In this document: in pieces, positions 26,932 through 36,178 of the stretch
Numbering within the stretch: the first letter of the stretch is position 1
Layout of the letters: every line of letters begins with the position of its first letter
DNA from: Streptomyces sp. NBC_01460
GTDB taxonomy: Bacteria > Actinomycetota > Actinomycetes > Streptomycetales > Streptomycetaceae
Direction: 5' to 3'
Assembly: GCF_036227405.1 (NCBI RefSeq)
Contig: NZ_CP109473.1
Location: 186,001 to 250,000 of the forward strand
DNA length: 64,000 nt
Made by a program: the position numbers and the translations under genes
The notes under the pieces: generated by a model
What the model was told of the DNA's origin: nothing
Database searches by the model: none
Seen by the model: only the letters and a program-made list of their open reading frames with translations

Positions 26932-27909
26932 ATGGCATTGCTCCGTGATCGGGGGCTCACGCTGGGCCGATGGACCGGCAGACCGGGGGCACGGCTGGAG
27001 AAGGACTCCGGCGATCCGGACGTGGCACGGGTGCGTGAGGCGGCCGTCGCGGCGGACTGGGCCTGCGTGCGGGACCTGTTGGAGGCGCGACCGGAGAGCC
27101 GGGACCGTACAGGGCTCCTGTGGGCCATCGGCGACACGGCTGGCGTCGAGCGGTGGATCGGCGACGTGCTGAGGAGGGAGCCCGCATCGGCGCTGGCGCT
27201 GACCGTGGCGGGAATCCGCTATGTCAGCTGGGGCTGGGAGGCCCGGACCTCGGCGCGCGCGAAGGATGTCTCGCGCGAGCAGTTCGAGGTCTTCCACTCC
27301 CGGCTGCGCCAGGCCGAGGAGTGGCTGTACGAGGCCGCGGAGCTCGAGCCGGGCTGGACCTCGCCCTGGTACGTCCTCCAGGTCACCGGCCGTGGTCTGC
27401 AGGTCGGGCAGGTCATGGCGCGCCGCCGGTTCGAGGCGACCGTGCGCAGGGATCCGTACCACCTGGGGGCGCACACGCAGCTGTTGCAGCAGATCTGCAA
27501 GAAGTGGGGCGGGTCGCACGAGGAGATGCACGCGTTCGCCCGTGACTCCGTCCTCAAGGCTCCCGGCGGAACGCCGCTGGGCCGGCTGGTGCCGGACGCT
27601 CACATCGAGGAGTGGCTGTCGCTCGACTCGGGCCCTGACGCCGCGTACATGCGTAGGCCCGAGGTGGCGGAGTCGCTGAGGCAGGCAGCGGACCACTCGT
27701 TCCGGCATCCGGACTTCGTGCCGGAGGGTTCCTGGCTGGGACTGCTGAACAGCTTCGCGATGGCGTTCTCGCTGGCCGGGGACCGGACCTCGGCGCGGGA
27801 GTGCTTCCAGGCCACGCAGGGGCGGGTCACGGAGTCCCCGTGGGACTACCTGAACGGCTCCGACCCCGTCGCGGCCTACCGCAAGCACCGCTCGGCCGCC
27901 GGGCGCTGA
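26932..27909 (+). CDS. Soluble DUF4034-like helical protein
   Basis: A 325-residue protein without a membrane helix. It shares its plan with the divergent neighbour: ARVREAAVAADWACVRDLLE, a helical middle with AAELEPGWTSPWYVLQVTGR, the HLGAHTQLLQQICKKWGGS segment, and FARDSVLKAPGGTPLGRLVP. The C terminus ends PWDYLNGSDPVAAYRKHR, just as the paralogue ends with a W-x-x-G-D-P-V motif. ATG 26932 follows a G-rich ribosome site; an ATG in frame at 26896 is also possible. The HSP90 gene starts 115 bases downstream on the same strand. Confidence 0.82.
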   Translation: MALLRDRGLTLGRWTGRPGARLEKDSGDPDVARVREAAVAADWACVRDLLEARPESRDRTGLLWAIGDTAGVERWIGDVLRREPASALALTVAGIRYVSWGWEARTSARAKDVSREQFEVFHSRLRQAEEWLYEAAELEPGWTSPWYVLQVTGRGLQVGQVMARRRFEATVRRDPYHLGAHTQLLQQICKKWGGSHEEMHAFARDSVLKAPGGTPLGRLVPDAHIEEWLSLDSGPDAAYMRRPEVAESLRQAADHSFRHPDFVPEGSWLGLLNSFAMAFSLAGDRTSARECFQATQGRVTESPWDYLNGSDPVAAYRKHRSAAGR

Positions 27910-28024
27910 CCCGCAGGGCGCGCACTCCGACACGAGCACCACCGCCCTCCCCCGCCCCCTCTTCGCCCGTCTTCCCGTCCGTGCCGTACACCGGCGCGGG
28001 CGCGCCAGTGAAGGATTTCGTCCG

Positions 28025-29887
28025 GTGTCCCCTTCCGAGACCGCCCACACCTTCCAGGTCGATCTGCGCGGCCTGGTCGACCTGCTCTCCCACCACCTCT
28101 ACTCAAGTCCCCGCGTCTATCTGCGCGAGCTGCTGCAGAACGCCGTGGACGCCATCACCGCCCGTCAGGCCGTCGCCCCGGACTCACCCGGCACGATCAC
28201 CGTGCGCACCGGTGACACCCTCACCGTCACGGACACCGGCATCGGACTGACCGAGGCCGACGTCCACCGCTTCCTCGCCACCATCGGACGCAGTTCCAAG
28301 CGGACCGCCGAAGGCGCCGTGGACGGCGCCGGACTCGAGTCCGCCCGCGGCGATTTCATCGGCCAGTTCGGCATCGGTCTGCTGGCGTGCTTCGTCGTCG
28401 CCGACGAGATCACGGTGCTCAGCCGGTCCGCGGCCGACCCCGCGGCGCCCGCGGTCGAGTGGCGCGGACACTCCGACGGCCGGTACACGATCCGTACGCT
28501 GCCGTCCTCGGCTGTCCCGGAGCCGGGCACCACGGTGCGGCTCGTCCCCCGGGCCGACAAAGCCGAGTGGACGAGCCCGCAGCGGGTCGTCGACCTGGCC
28601 CGGCACTACGGCAGCCTGCTGCGGCACGAGGTCGTCGTCGTGGACCCGCACGGCGAGAGGGAGCGGATCAACGACACGCCGCCTTGGGAGCAGTCCCACC
28701 GCTCCCCCCTCGCCCACCACGAGGCGCTGACCGCGTACTGCCGCGACCGGTTCGACTTCACGCCGCTCGACAGCATCGAACTGGACCTTCCGGCGGCCGG
28801 GCTGCGCGGTGTCGCGTACGTCCTGCCGACGGCCATGAGTCCGGCGCAGCGCGCCGGTCACCGGGTGCACCTGAAGGGCATGCTGCTCACCGATCAGGCG
28901 CCCGAACTGCTCCCGGACTGGGCGTTCTTCGTGCGCTGCGTGGTCGACACCACGAGCCTGCGACCGACGGCCTCGCGGGAGTCGCTGTACGAGGACGGCA
29001 CACTGTCCGCCGTACGGGACGCCCTGGGCGACCGGATCCGGGACTGGCTCACCGGTCTCGCGGCCAGCGACCCGGCACTGCTGCACCGGTTCATCGACAC
29101 CCACCACCTCGCGGTGAAGGCGCTGGCACGCTACGACGACGAGCTGCTGCGGGTGGTGCTGCCGTGGCTGCCGTTCGAGACCACCGACGGCAACGTCACG
29201 CTGGAGGAGTTCGCACGTACGCACCCGACGCTGCTGGTCACCCGCAGTGTGGAGGAGTTCCGGCAGGTCGCCCCGATCGCCGCGGCGGCCGGGCTGGGCG
29301 TGGTCAACGGTGGCTACACCTACGACCGCGATCTCGTGCAGCGGCTGCCCGAGATCCGTCCCGGCACCTCCGTCAGCGACCTCGACCCGGCCACGGTTAC
29401 CGCCCACCTGGACGCGGTCGACCCCACGGCCGAACTGCGAGCGGCCGCGTTCCTGCTCGTCGCCCGGGAGACGATCGGCGTGCACGACTGCGACGTCGTG
29501 CTGCGCGACTTCCAGCCGGTGAGCGCCCCGGCACTGCTGCTCGACAACCGGGAGGCGCGCCACGAGCGGACCCGGTCGGGCCTCGCCGCCGAGAGCGACG
29601 GTCTGTGGGCCGACATCCTGGGCTCCCTGCGGCACGAGACGCCGCGCGCCCAACTGGTCCTGAACCACCTCAACCCGCTGGTGCGCCAGGCGATCACGAT
29701 CTCCGAGCGTGGTCTGGCCGTCACCACGGCCGAGGCGCTGTACGGGCAGGCCCTGCTGCTCAGCCGCCGACCACTGAAGGCGAGCGAGAGCGCCCTGCTG
29801 AACCGGGCCTTCATCGGCCTGCTCACCCACGCCATGCACAACGCCGGCACGGACGCGGACGGCTCCGGGCCCCGGAAGGACATCTGA
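28025..29887 (+). CDS. HSP90-family ATPase
   Basis: A 620-residue protein with the length and order of bacterial HtpG. The N-terminal GHKL ATPase has the N-box VYLRELLQNAVDAI (Glu35, Asn39), the ADP-binding TVTDTGIGLTEADV (Asp70) and the lid glycine motif FIGQFGIGLLACFV. The middle domain keeps DWAFFVRCVVDTTSL and ASRESLYEDG, with the conserved Arg. Sequence outside these motifs is far from E. coli HtpG. GTG 28025 is the start. The stop overlaps the ATG of the TPR gene by one base, so the two are made together. It probably acts as a client-specific chaperone or scaffold in this block. Confidence 0.88.
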   Translation: MSPSETAHTFQVDLRGLVDLLSHHLYSSPRVYLRELLQNAVDAITARQAVAPDSPGTITVRTGDTLTVTDTGIGLTEADVHRFLATIGRSSKRTAEGAVDGAGLESARGDFIGQFGIGLLACFVVADEITVLSRSAADPAAPAVEWRGHSDGRYTIRTLPSSAVPEPGTTVRLVPRADKAEWTSPQRVVDLARHYGSLLRHEVVVVDPHGERERINDTPPWEQSHRSPLAHHEALTAYCRDRFDFTPLDSIELDLPAAGLRGVAYVLPTAMSPAQRAGHRVHLKGMLLTDQAPELLPDWAFFVRCVVDTTSLRPTASRESLYEDGTLSAVRDALGDRIRDWLTGLAASDPALLHRFIDTHHLAVKALARYDDELLRVVLPWLPFETTDGNVTLEEFARTHPTLLVTRSVEEFRQVAPIAAAAGLGVVNGGYTYDRDLVQRLPEIRPGTSVSDLDPATVTAHLDAVDPTAELRAAAFLLVARETIGVHDCDVVLRDFQPVSAPALLLDNREARHERTRSGLAAESDGLWADILGSLRHETPRAQLVLNHLNPLVRQAITISERGLAVTTAEALYGQALLLSRRPLKASESALLNRAFIGLLTHAMHNAGTDADGSGPRKDI

Positions 29888-32800
29888 TGCTGGACACCCC
29901 CGAGGCCGTGGTCGAGGCACTGCGTGAGAACCACGGCCGCCCGCACGGACCGCAACACACCGTCACCGCCGAAGAACTCGTCGAAGCAGCCGCTCAGTTC
30001 GAGAAGCCGGACGTCCTGGTCACCGCTCTCCTGGAGCTCATGTCGGCATACGAGTTCACAGGCGAGTGCCGCAAGTCGCCGGTCGTCTTCGGCCGACTGC
30101 TGAAACTGTGGGACGAGTCTCCCGAGGAGTTCAGCGAGTGGGAGGCCCACCAGATCTACTGGCGGTTCAAGTGGGTGGCGACCTCGCTCATCGAGGTGCC
30201 CGAGGTGTCGCCTGACTCGATCCGCGGCTGGATCGACGAGACACGGCGCCGGTACGAGAAGGCCGGGCACGGCATGCAGCCCGTGGCGGCTCTGAGCTAC
30301 CACCTCGCGGCCCATACGGGCGCGGGGGTCGCCGACGCGTACGACCTGTGGGCCACCCGACCGCGCACCGAGCTGAGCGACTGCGAGGCCTGCGAGACCC
30401 GGCACCTCGCCGCGCACCTGATGTACGGGGGCGACGACCCGGGGGCGCTCGACACGCTGCGGCCGGTCCTCGACGAGGCGGTCGGCTGCAACGAGGAGCC
30501 GCAGATGAGCCAGGCGCTGGCGCTCGGGGCCCTCCTGCGTTGCGGCAGGCTCGACGAGGCCCGATCGCACCACCTGACCGGCTACCGTCGGGTCCGCGGC
30601 AACACCGGCATGCAGGCCTGGGTCGGCCGGCACCTGGAGTTCTGCGTGCTGTCCCGCAACGAGGGCCGCGGCCTGGAGATCCTCGCCGAGAACCGGCCGC
30701 TGTTCGAAGCGACCGGCGCCCCGCTGGCCCATCTGGACTTCCTGACCGGCGTCGAGCTGCTGCTCGCCCGGATCGTGGAGGAGGGGCACGCGGGCACGGC
30801 CGTCGCGGGCCCGCCGGGGCGGAGCTGGACCGCGGACGAACTGCTCGTGCACGTCCGCGCCCAGGCGGACCAGCTGACGGCCGCGTTCGACGCCCGCAAC
30901 GGGACGACGGCGGTCGGGGGCCGCCGCCGGGAGCGTCTGTCGCAGCGTCCGCTGCTCGACGCCCCGCTGCCACTGGGCCTGAGGACCTCCGTCGCCCGGC
31001 CGGCGATGTCTGCGGCTGCGCCGGTGACGGCTCCTGCCACCGTCGCGGTCCCCGAGGACTTCGTGACCCTGGTGCGTGAGGCACGACGGATGGCGGGCGC
31101 GGGCCACCCCGGGGACGCCCGGCTGTGGACCCGGATCGCCGAGCGTCTGGCCGACGGCAGCGCGGTGCACGACGAGGTGCTCGGCCCCCAGGAGCTGCTG
31201 CGGGCGGAACTCGCCGAGCAGCGGGCGGGTGAGCTGGCGACGGCGGACCACGACGACGAGGCCATGGTGGAGGTCCGTCGGGCCGGGGAGCTGTACGAGC
31301 GGCTCGGCATGCCGTGGCAGGCGTTGTCCACGCGGGCCCGCGCCCTTGCCTGGACGAAACCGTCGGTCGACGGGGACGCCGACCCCGCCCGGAGAGCCGA
31401 GAGACCGGACTCCGACAGCCTCCGGAACGCCCTCGACGAGCTCTTGCACGAGGCCGAACGACTGCGCACCGAGGCCCCGTTCACAGGTGAGGCCGTCGGA
31501 GCGGCGGAGGCGGCGGCCTGCGACGACCTGGAGCGGGAGCGCAAGCTGGCGTACCTCATGGTGCACTACGCGCGCACGTACGCGGCCTACCGCGAGCTGA
31601 GCCGCGGCGGCCCGGAGGCTTCCCCGGGTGCCGTGGAACGCTTCGAGGCGTGCGTCCAGGCCCTGCACACCGAGGCGGAGCGGCTGGCCGTCCTTCACCA
31701 GGTCGCCAACGCCCGGCAATTCGCCGCGGACGTGGCCGGCCGCCACGGCGACCTGGAACGCGCCGAGGAGGGCCTGCGCACCGCGCTGAAGGAGCTGGAG
31801 GCCTCGGACCAGCCCTGGCGCGGTGTACGCCCGCGTGCCCTGCTCGCCCAGATCCTGATGGCTCAGGAGCGGCCTCAGGAGGCGGTGGAGCTGCTGCACC
31901 GGACGATCGCGGACGCGGTGCTGTATGACGACGCGGACTTCCCGATGGCTCCGACGTACGCGATGCTCGGCCACGCGGTCTCGCACACGGGCGACCACGC
32001 GAGCGCGGTGCGCCACCTGTCGGAGGCGGCCGCGCGGTTCGATCAGTCCGGAGCGTCCCAGGAAGCGGCGGACGTGCGGCTGCAGCTGGTCGACGTCCTG
32101 ACGCGGACAGGCCGGCAGGCCGACGCGGTCGCGGTTCTGGAGTCGCTGGTCGCCGAGGAGGCGGCGGCGGCGCTCGACGAGCGTACGGTCGCCCAGGCCA
32201 GGCTGATTCTGGCGCGCGGGTTGCGGGAACTGGAGGAGTTCCTGCCGTCGGCCGAGGAGTTCCTGCGGCTGGCGGACGCCGTCTCCGGCTGGGAGGACGA
32301 CGACGCCCCCATCCGGACGATGGTGACTGCTGACACGGCCATCGCGCTGGCGCTGGCAGACCGCTGGGACGCGGCAGGCACGGCGTACGAGCGGGCCCTG
32401 GCGGCGCACGCGCAGGCGCCGAACCCGTCCCTGCTCATGCACATGATGCGCGAGTTCTCGCGTCTGGTCATGAACACGCGCGGCTTGGAGGGTCTGGAAA
32501 CGGCGCTGAAGCATCTCGCCGAGGCGGACACGCTGGCGGCATCCGTACCGGAGGGTACGGAGGGCTTCGTGCCCTGGTTCGAACGGGGCGCGGTGCACTA
32601 TCGCCGGGGCCGCGTCCTGGCGGAGGCGGAGCGGTTCGAGGATGCGCTGGCCGAGACGGAGGCCGCCGTCGCCGCCCACGAACAGGGCGGCGAGGAGGGG
32701 GAATCGGCGCGCGCCGAGGCGGTCCGGATCGCCGCTCTGATCGAGGGCAACGCGCTGCGCCGGTTCCAGGAGGCCATCACCCGGCTGACGGCCGCGGCAG

Positions 32801-32892
32801 AACGCTGTCGGCGGGTCGGCCTCCCGGAGGCGGCACAGATCCTCGACGCGCTGCGGCAGGACTACATGTCGCGGGTGCCGGACAGCCGTTGA
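29887..32892 (+). CDS. Large tetratricopeptide-like repeat protein coupled to HSP90
   Basis: A 1001-residue soluble, almost all-helical protein. The first 300 residues hold degenerate helical repeats (ALSYHLAAHTGAGVADAYDL, ALDTLRPVLDEAVGC). A Pro-Ala linker lies at about residues 360-385 (AAAPVTAPATVAVP). From about residue 600 come clear TPR-like units: AVELLHRTIADAVLYDD, HASAVRHLSEAAARFDQSG, AVAVLESLVAEEAAAA and EDALAETEAAVAAHEQGG. ATG 29887 lies inside the HSP90 stop (TGATG), so translation is coupled. Eukaryotic HSP90 uses TPR co-chaperones; a similar partnership here is an inference from gene order. Confidence 0.85.
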   Translation: MLDTPEAVVEALRENHGRPHGPQHTVTAEELVEAAAQFEKPDVLVTALLELMSAYEFTGECRKSPVVFGRLLKLWDESPEEFSEWEAHQIYWRFKWVATSLIEVPEVSPDSIRGWIDETRRRYEKAGHGMQPVAALSYHLAAHTGAGVADAYDLWATRPRTELSDCEACETRHLAAHLMYGGDDPGALDTLRPVLDEAVGCNEEPQMSQALALGALLRCGRLDEARSHHLTGYRRVRGNTGMQAWVGRHLEFCVLSRNEGRGLEILAENRPLFEATGAPLAHLDFLTGVELLLARIVEEGHAGTAVAGPPGRSWTADELLVHVRAQADQLTAAFDARNGTTAVGGRRRERLSQRPLLDAPLPLGLRTSVARPAMSAAAPVTAPATVAVPEDFVTLVREARRMAGAGHPGDARLWTRIAERLADGSAVHDEVLGPQELLRAELAEQRAGELATADHDDEAMVEVRRAGELYERLGMPWQALSTRARALAWTKPSVDGDADPARRAERPDSDSLRNALDELLHEAERLRTEAPFTGEAVGAAEAAACDDLERERKLAYLMVHYARTYAAYRELSRGGPEASPGAVERFEACVQALHTEAERLAVLHQVANARQFAADVAGRHGDLERAEEGLRTALKELEASDQPWRGVRPRALLAQILMAQERPQEAVELLHRTIADAVLYDDADFPMAPTYAMLGHAVSHTGDHASAVRHLSEAAARFDQSGASQEAADVRLQLVDVLTRTGRQADAVAVLESLVAEEAAAALDERTVAQARLILARGLRELEEFLPSAEEFLRLADAVSGWEDDDAPIRTMVTADTAIALALADRWDAAGTAYERALAAHAQAPNPSLLMHMMREFSRLVMNTRGLEGLETALKHLAEADTLAASVPEGTEGFVPWFERGAVHYRRGRVLAEAERFEDALAETEAAVAAHEQGGEEGESARAEAVRIAALIEGNALRRFQEAITRLTAAAERCRRVGLPEAAQILDALRQDYMSRVPDSR

Positions 32893-33550
32893 GCCGACGT
32901 CGCGGGTCGCCGGGTGCCGGGAGTCGGTAGGTCTACGACTCGCCGGCCCCGCCGGGCCAGGCCGAGTGCCGCGGGGCCGGTGCGCCCGTCCCCCGCACCG
33001 GCCCCGGCCTCCCCCCCACATGGGCGGACTGGGTGCTGGTACCGGTGCTCTTCTCCGTCGTCGATCTGGTCGTGATCATGCTGAAGCAGCAGAGCGGATC
33101 GGGCTCGCGGAGGCGGTCCTGCCGGGGGGCGACGCCTTAGGATCGACGATGTTCGTCTGTCGGGGCTCGTCGCAGGGATCAGGGAACCGCGTCGGTCGCG
33201 GTGACGGCCCGTCCCTCGGGCCCCGACTCTGATCGGCCCTGGTGCCAGGCGCAGTCGGCCGGCTCCAGGGTCGATCAGCTCCACCGCCGAAACCGCGGTG
33301 ATCCTGCGCCCAGGGGCGTGCCCGCAGGTATCGGCGAAACAGAGGTTCCGGTTGGTGGGGTTCTGCGCAAGGGCTCCGTCAGGAGGGCGCTGTCCCGTGC
33401 CTGTGCCCTCCCCTGCGAACGCGAGGTCTTCTCCCCCACCCGGCGCGGGTCGATCGTCCGCGGGTCGGCCGCCTCGTCAGGGCAGGCCAGGGCTCCGACG
33501 GGCTGCTTCAGAACGTTGGTACCCTCCGCATCTACGGCGACGCGGGGGAG
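32893..33550. other. Intergenic stretch
   Basis: No gene is supported. A plus-strand piece at about 33018-33140 reads WADWVLVPVLFSVVDLVVIM and stops soon after. It would be a membrane segment but has no start codon with a ribosome site. Confidence 0.35.
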
Positions 33551-33943
33551 ATGATCGTGGGAGCAGAGCCATCGAGTCCTCCGGGCCGCCCGCTGAGAGG
33601 AACTGGCCTTGGGTTCGTCTTCGGTGGGCTGACCGCGGTGGTGACCACTGCTGCCATTGGGAGGGCCTGGGCTGCTTGCGACATCGGTAACGGCGCAGCA
33701 GCCAACAGCACGACTTTGCTGCTTCTTGCGCCTCTCATATGGATCGCCACTGCAGTTCCGTGGGTGATCCTGCACGGCACCCTCGGGAAGCGTCATCGCA
33801 GGACAGCCCTGGCTGCAGGGCTCGTCTTCACCGTGTGGTTCGCCTGGTTCCTCGTCACATGGCTCGGCCTGCCGGACTCCTACCCCGCCCCGCTGTGCCC
33901 GGCCGACGTCCCACCCTGGTGGCCGAGCTTCATCCCTGCATGA
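33551..33943 (+). CDS. Small membrane protein, unknown
   Basis: A 130-residue protein with three predicted membrane helices: GLGFVFGGLTAVVTTAA, TTLLLLAPLIWIATAVPWVI and TALAAGLVFTVWFAWFLV. It ends with a Pro/Trp-rich tail containing CPADVPPWWPSF. The ATG or GTG start at 33551-33557 follows GGGGGAG. No family was recognised and there is no operon partner. Confidence 0.6.
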   Translation: MIVGAEPSSPPGRPLRGTGLGFVFGGLTAVVTTAAIGRAWAACDIGNGAAANSTTLLLLAPLIWIATAVPWVILHGTLGKRHRRTALAAGLVFTVWFAWFLVTWLGLPDSYPAPLCPADVPPWWPSFIPA

Positions 33944-34076
33944 CTCCGGCGAAGTGTTTGAGGGCCTTGACACAAGAAGCAGCGGCCTACTTAGCTGCCC
34001 GGGCCAGGCCGTGCACACCAGCACGGTCGTGTGACGAGTTCCAGGGGCGTGTGTCAAGTGCTCTGGATTGGCTGAT

Positions 34077-34598
34077 GTGAGTACGCGGGGGCGGAGTTAC
34101 CGATACGTCGGACCGGTCGAGCTGAAAGCTGCGGTCCGGCCTGGCAGTGGCGGGTGCCGGATCAGCTCGGCATCTGAGTTCGGTGAGTGGATCGCGGGGC
34201 GAGCGGCGGCGGAGCTGGCCGAGCCCTTCACCTTCGTGGTCGGCGTGGACGGTGCACTTCGGCTGGCCCCACGACGGAGCGAGCACGTGGCCTGTGCCGG
34301 CGGAGCCGTGGTGCTGAGTGCCGGCGAGATCGGTTTCATGCGCGAGGCGGACCGGTGGGCCGTGAGCGAGATCAGCAATCAGTCCACCGGGTACTGCCCC
34401 GACATCGGCTCCTGGTCGGAGGTCGCTCGCGCTCTGGACGACGTAGGGCTCACGCGGCCCTCCGGCTTCACCCACGAGGTGGTGTTCCGTCGGTGTCTCG
34501 GCTGCCAGGAGCACAACATCGTGCGCGAAGACGACTTCGTCTGTGTCTTCTGCGGCAGCGATCTGCCGGAGACGTGGAACGTGGATCCCACCGCGTGA
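34077..34598 (+). CDS. Conserved Streptomyces-type protein with zinc-ribbon end
   Basis: A 173-residue soluble protein. The N-terminal part contains RYVGPVELKAAVRPG and FTFVVGVDGALRLAPRRSEH. The C-terminal part contains a four-Cys arrangement (RRCLGCQEHN and FVCVFCGSDL) that would form a zinc ribbon. GTG 34077 is preferred; TTG 34068 is the longer option. Function unknown. IS5 debris follows on the other strand. Confidence 0.7.
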   Translation: MSTRGRSYRYVGPVELKAAVRPGSGGCRISSASEFGEWIAGRAAAELAEPFTFVVGVDGALRLAPRRSEHVACAGGAVVLSAGEIGFMREADRWAVSEISNQSTGYCPDIGSWSEVARALDDVGLTRPSGFTHEVVFRRCLGCQEHNIVREDDFVCVFCGSDLPETWNVDPTA

Positions 34599-35410
34599 GG
34601 GCGAGGGTCACGGCCACTCGTTCATGGCCGCGACGAGGACGGTCGCCTCGCTGCTGACCGCGAGCCGGTCGTATCGCGTGGCGACAGCGCGGTTCCTTCT
34701 TGAGGCGGTTTCTCCCGCACTCCACCGCATGAGGCTCGCGACGGTCGACCGGGTCGAAGCGCGGTGGCCGGCCGCCGCGAGATCCGAGCTTTCTCCGGAT
34801 GTGCGCCCGGTCAGACTTGTCCGGGATGGTGCAGCGGATTCCGCAGCAGCGCAGACAGGCGCACGAGCCTTGCGGGAGGCGTACGCCTTGTCCGCGCGGA
34901 CTCGGTCGGGGTGGACGCGTGGCCGGCCCGGCCCCCGATGCGAGGCACGCGAGCCTTCTCCAGCAGGGGCTCGAACTGCTGCGAGTCGTCGCGCTGCCCG
35001 GGCCGTGACCGCGAGCGCCATGGGCTTCTGCCCTTGGTGCAGCTGGTCGTGAACCCGTCGCGCGAGCGTCCCGGTCCGTGATCTCGGGGCTCATTAGATA
35101 CACCACCCCGGTGGTTCCTTCCTCAAGTCACCCTGCTTGCGTGCCCCGGCCGCACGCTGATGGGCGCGGCAGACCGTGGAGTCGACGCTCAAGTCCCATG
35201 TGATCGCGCCTTGCGCTTCGGGTAGGGACGTGGAGCCGGGTGAGGACGCGGCGCCGGATACCACCGGCGGAACAGGTCATGAACCCGGCCCTACGACCCG
35301 TACGCGACGGACACGTCCCGCCACGGGATACCGGTCCGGACCCGGACGGAGCCGTGCCGTGAACTGGGAATCGGCCACGGCCCGTATCTCGTGCTCTTCT
35401 GGATCCTCCT
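34599..35410 (-). pseudogene. IS5-type DDE transposase, degenerate
   Basis: Going leftwards on the minus strand, pieces follow the order of an IS5-group transposase: VRTGIPWRDVSVAY, GRVHDLFRRWY, WDLSVDSTVCRAHQRAAGAR (first catalytic Asp), GPGRPRVHPDRVRADKAYAS (second Asp), GIRCTIPDKSDRAHIRRKLG, GSRGGRPPRFDPVDRREPHA with HAVECG (catalytic Glu), and YDRLAVSSEATVLVAAMNEW at the end. They lie in at least three frames with stops, so the element is dead. Terminal repeats were not recognised. Confidence 0.85.
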
Positions 35411-35572
35411 CCCGGAGAGAGCGAGCGAGGGAACCACGTCAGGGCGTACGGCCGGTGCTCCACAACCGCCGGTGGAACAGCGGCTCTTCCGGAACCATTC
35501 CGGGGCTCTTGCGAGGTGCCTGTCGATGTTCTGGCCGACCTGGACCGCCGCCGGCCACCTACCGCTGGGGGG

Positions 35573-36178
35573 TCAGACTCGGTCGAGGCGGGGTGCTCCG
35601 TCGAGGACGGCCAGTTCGCTGTCGGTGGCCTGGCGTTTCCATTCGGGCGCGACGGTTGCGTAGGTGGTGACGTCGTGCCAGCTGCCCTGGGTGTGGAAGA
35701 GCTGGTGGAGGGTGGCTTCGGGGCGCAGGCCCGCGGCGTGCATGACTTTCGGCATGTGGTGGTGGTCGCTGCGGTGCCCGGCCCAGATGCGGTGCAGGCC
35801 CAGGTGTCCGAATGCGTAGGCCATCAACAGGCGGCCGGCCTCGTGGCCGTGGCCGCGGACGGAGGCGCCGGGCAGCAGGGCGAGGCTGGTGAGCATGGCA
35901 TTGCTGCCGTAGTCCTCCACAAGGAGTCCCATGGTGCCGACGAGGGTGTCATCGTGGGGAGCGCAGACGGCGAGGGTGTACTTGCGGCGCGGGTGGGTGT
36001 GGGGCTGGGCGAGGCTCTGGGCGAAGGCGGCGTGTGCCTGGACGGGGTCCATGCGGTCAATTCCCAGGTAGCGGGTGAGGACACGGTGGGTGAGGATCCG
36101 CGCGAACGCGTCATGGTCGCCTGCGTGCAGCTCCCGCAGTCTCAGGTGTTCGCCGTGCAGTTCGGGGACTCGGTTCAC
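35573..36178 (-). CDS. GNAT-family N-acetyltransferase
   Basis: A 201-residue acetyltransferase of the RimJ/RimL-like type: LRLRELHAGDHDAFARIL at the start, DTLVGTMGLLVEDYGSNAML, the acetyl-CoA loop ASVRGHGHEAGRLLMAYAF, LGLHRIWAGHRSDHHHMPKV and MHAAGLRPEATLHQLF. The GTG 36178 start overlaps the stop of the ThiF-like gene, so it is coupled to it. It may modify the product or partner of the E1-like protein. Target unknown. Confidence 0.88.
   Translation of the reverse strand: MNRVPELHGEHLRLRELHAGDHDAFARILTHRVLTRYLGIDRMDPVQAHAAFAQSLAQPHTHPRRKYTLAVCAPHDDTLVGTMGLLVEDYGSNAMLTSLALLPGASVRGHGHEAGRLLMAYAFGHLGLHRIWAGHRSDHHHMPKVMHAAGLRPEATLHQLFHTQGSWHDVTTYATVAPEWKRQATDSELAVLDGAPRLDRV

Noticed and set aside
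28387..29886. A 500-codon upstream extension of the TPR gene
   Set aside because: It overlaps the whole HSP90 gene in another frame and has no protein-like features. The ATG at 29887 is coupled to the HSP90 stop.
29320..33021. A 1233-codon open frame on the minus strand
   Set aside because: It lies antisense to the HSP90 and TPR genes and is made of arginine- and glycine-rich sequence without motifs, a normal by-product of high-GC codon bias.
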